A stretch of 64,000 nucleotides of DNA from Massospora cicadina (Eukaryota; Entomophthoromycota; Entomophthoromycetes; Entomophthorales; Entomophthoraceae). Within the stretch, counting starts at the first letter, position 1. Every line of letters starts with the position of its first letter. The translations under genes were made by a program, and so were the position numbers. This document shows, one piece after another, positions 63,621 through 64,000 of this stretch. The notes under the pieces are model-generated. The model made no database searches. It saw only the letters and a program-made list of their open reading frames with translations, and was not told the DNA's origin. The DNA is taken from NCBI GenBank assembly GCA_022478985.1, contig JAKSZP010010601.1, positions 1 through 64,000 of the forward strand, in the 5' to 3' direction.

Positions 63621-64000
63621 CAAACTTTAGGGAACGAAATTAATGGGTGGATGGTGGTTAGGTTATTGAGAACCTATGGCCATAGGTATGGAGCTTTGAT
63701 TGTACTTCTTCAGGATCTTAAAATGCCCTCATTTAATAAGATAACTTTTAGCAGATTCTTTAATATTTGTCCATTAATATTGTCTTTTTGATAATTTCAA
63801 AGGGCGATTTCCACATGTTCTCAAGTTATATTGTCATGCTAAGTCATAGTAGTTAAAATATAAATCATAATCCCTGCAGCAAAGGTAGCAAGCCCATAAA
63901 TCCTCTTTATTATGCTTCATGAACTTATTTTCCAAGCCAGTGCATTATAGTGTGCTTTTCTTTGTAGCTGGATTAGAGTCTGTGTGAGTTTCTTCAAATA
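63621..64000. other. AT-rich end of window, nothing assignable
   Basis: One unrecognised 69-codon plus-strand frame (63582-63791) without motifs. I see no element boundary, RNA gene or repeat. Confidence 0.4.

Noticed and set aside
1..64000. CRISPR arrays, bacterial operons, riboswitches, tRNA or rRNA genes
   Set aside because: No regularly spaced short repeats with unique spacers, no ribosome-binding-site-led gene runs and no recognisable RNA genes were seen on either strand.

Overview
The window looks like a transposon graveyard from a eukaryotic, most probably fungal, genome. I see no host housekeeping gene, tRNA, rRNA or bacterial-type feature. The recognisable content is LTR retrotransposons (Ty3/Gypsy type, two of them chromoviruses with chromodomains), non-LTR retrotransposons (LINEs with endonuclease, reverse transcriptase, a C-terminal zinc motif and a CCHC-type ORF1 protein), and short remnants. 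A fungus is inferred from the Tf1/sushi-like self-priming chromoviruses and the RT sequence style; a large repeat-rich basidiomycete would fit, but the species cannot be named from sequence alone. Most coding regions carry stops and frameshifts. The best preserved are the 1,010-residue pol frame at 11643-14675 and a GC-richer LINE fragment at 39286-41099.

Layout. 1-2294: internally deleted LTR element (minus) inserted in a minus-strand LINE (family A, 2295-~4985). ~4990-7260: AT-rich DNA with a ~48-bp tandem repeat and an unidentified coding remnant. 7271-9358: start and Gag of a Gypsy-type element with a collagen-like tract. 9359-16107: chromovirus G1 (plus). 16108-31130: plus-strand LINE-A, split by a minus-strand LINE-B (19917-22566) and by chromovirus G2 (22787-30198, minus). 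G2 itself contains a solo LTR (28077-28912), which contains a ~22-bp LINE tail. 31145-34169: AT-rich DNA and a degenerate LTR-like stretch. 34188-44760: plus-strand LINE-B, split by a 5'-truncated LINE-A (39286-41099) and a probable solo LTR (41971-42705). 45244-~57790: minus-strand LINE-A split by Gypsy element G3 (48466-57546). ~57800-59890: AT-rich. 59892-63620: two inverted copies of a third LINE ORF1 (family C); one is an ORF1-only element with poly-A and target-site duplication.

Most notable observations: (1) both chromoviruses carry a hydrophobic leader reading frame that starts inside the LTR, crosses the LTR/primer-site junction and ends about 240-260 bases into the internal region; (2) both have 11-14 nt complementarity between the putative transcript start and the primer-binding site, placed about 30 bp after a TATA box, as in Tf1 self-priming; (3) two extremely short LINE-tail insertions with target-site duplications, one proven by empty sibling sites in the window; (4) an ORF1-only 'half-LINE'; (5) G3 LTRs with a ~690-bp identical block inside otherwise 5-9% diverged sequence; (6) G1 has flanks from two unrelated elements, implying recombination between copies.
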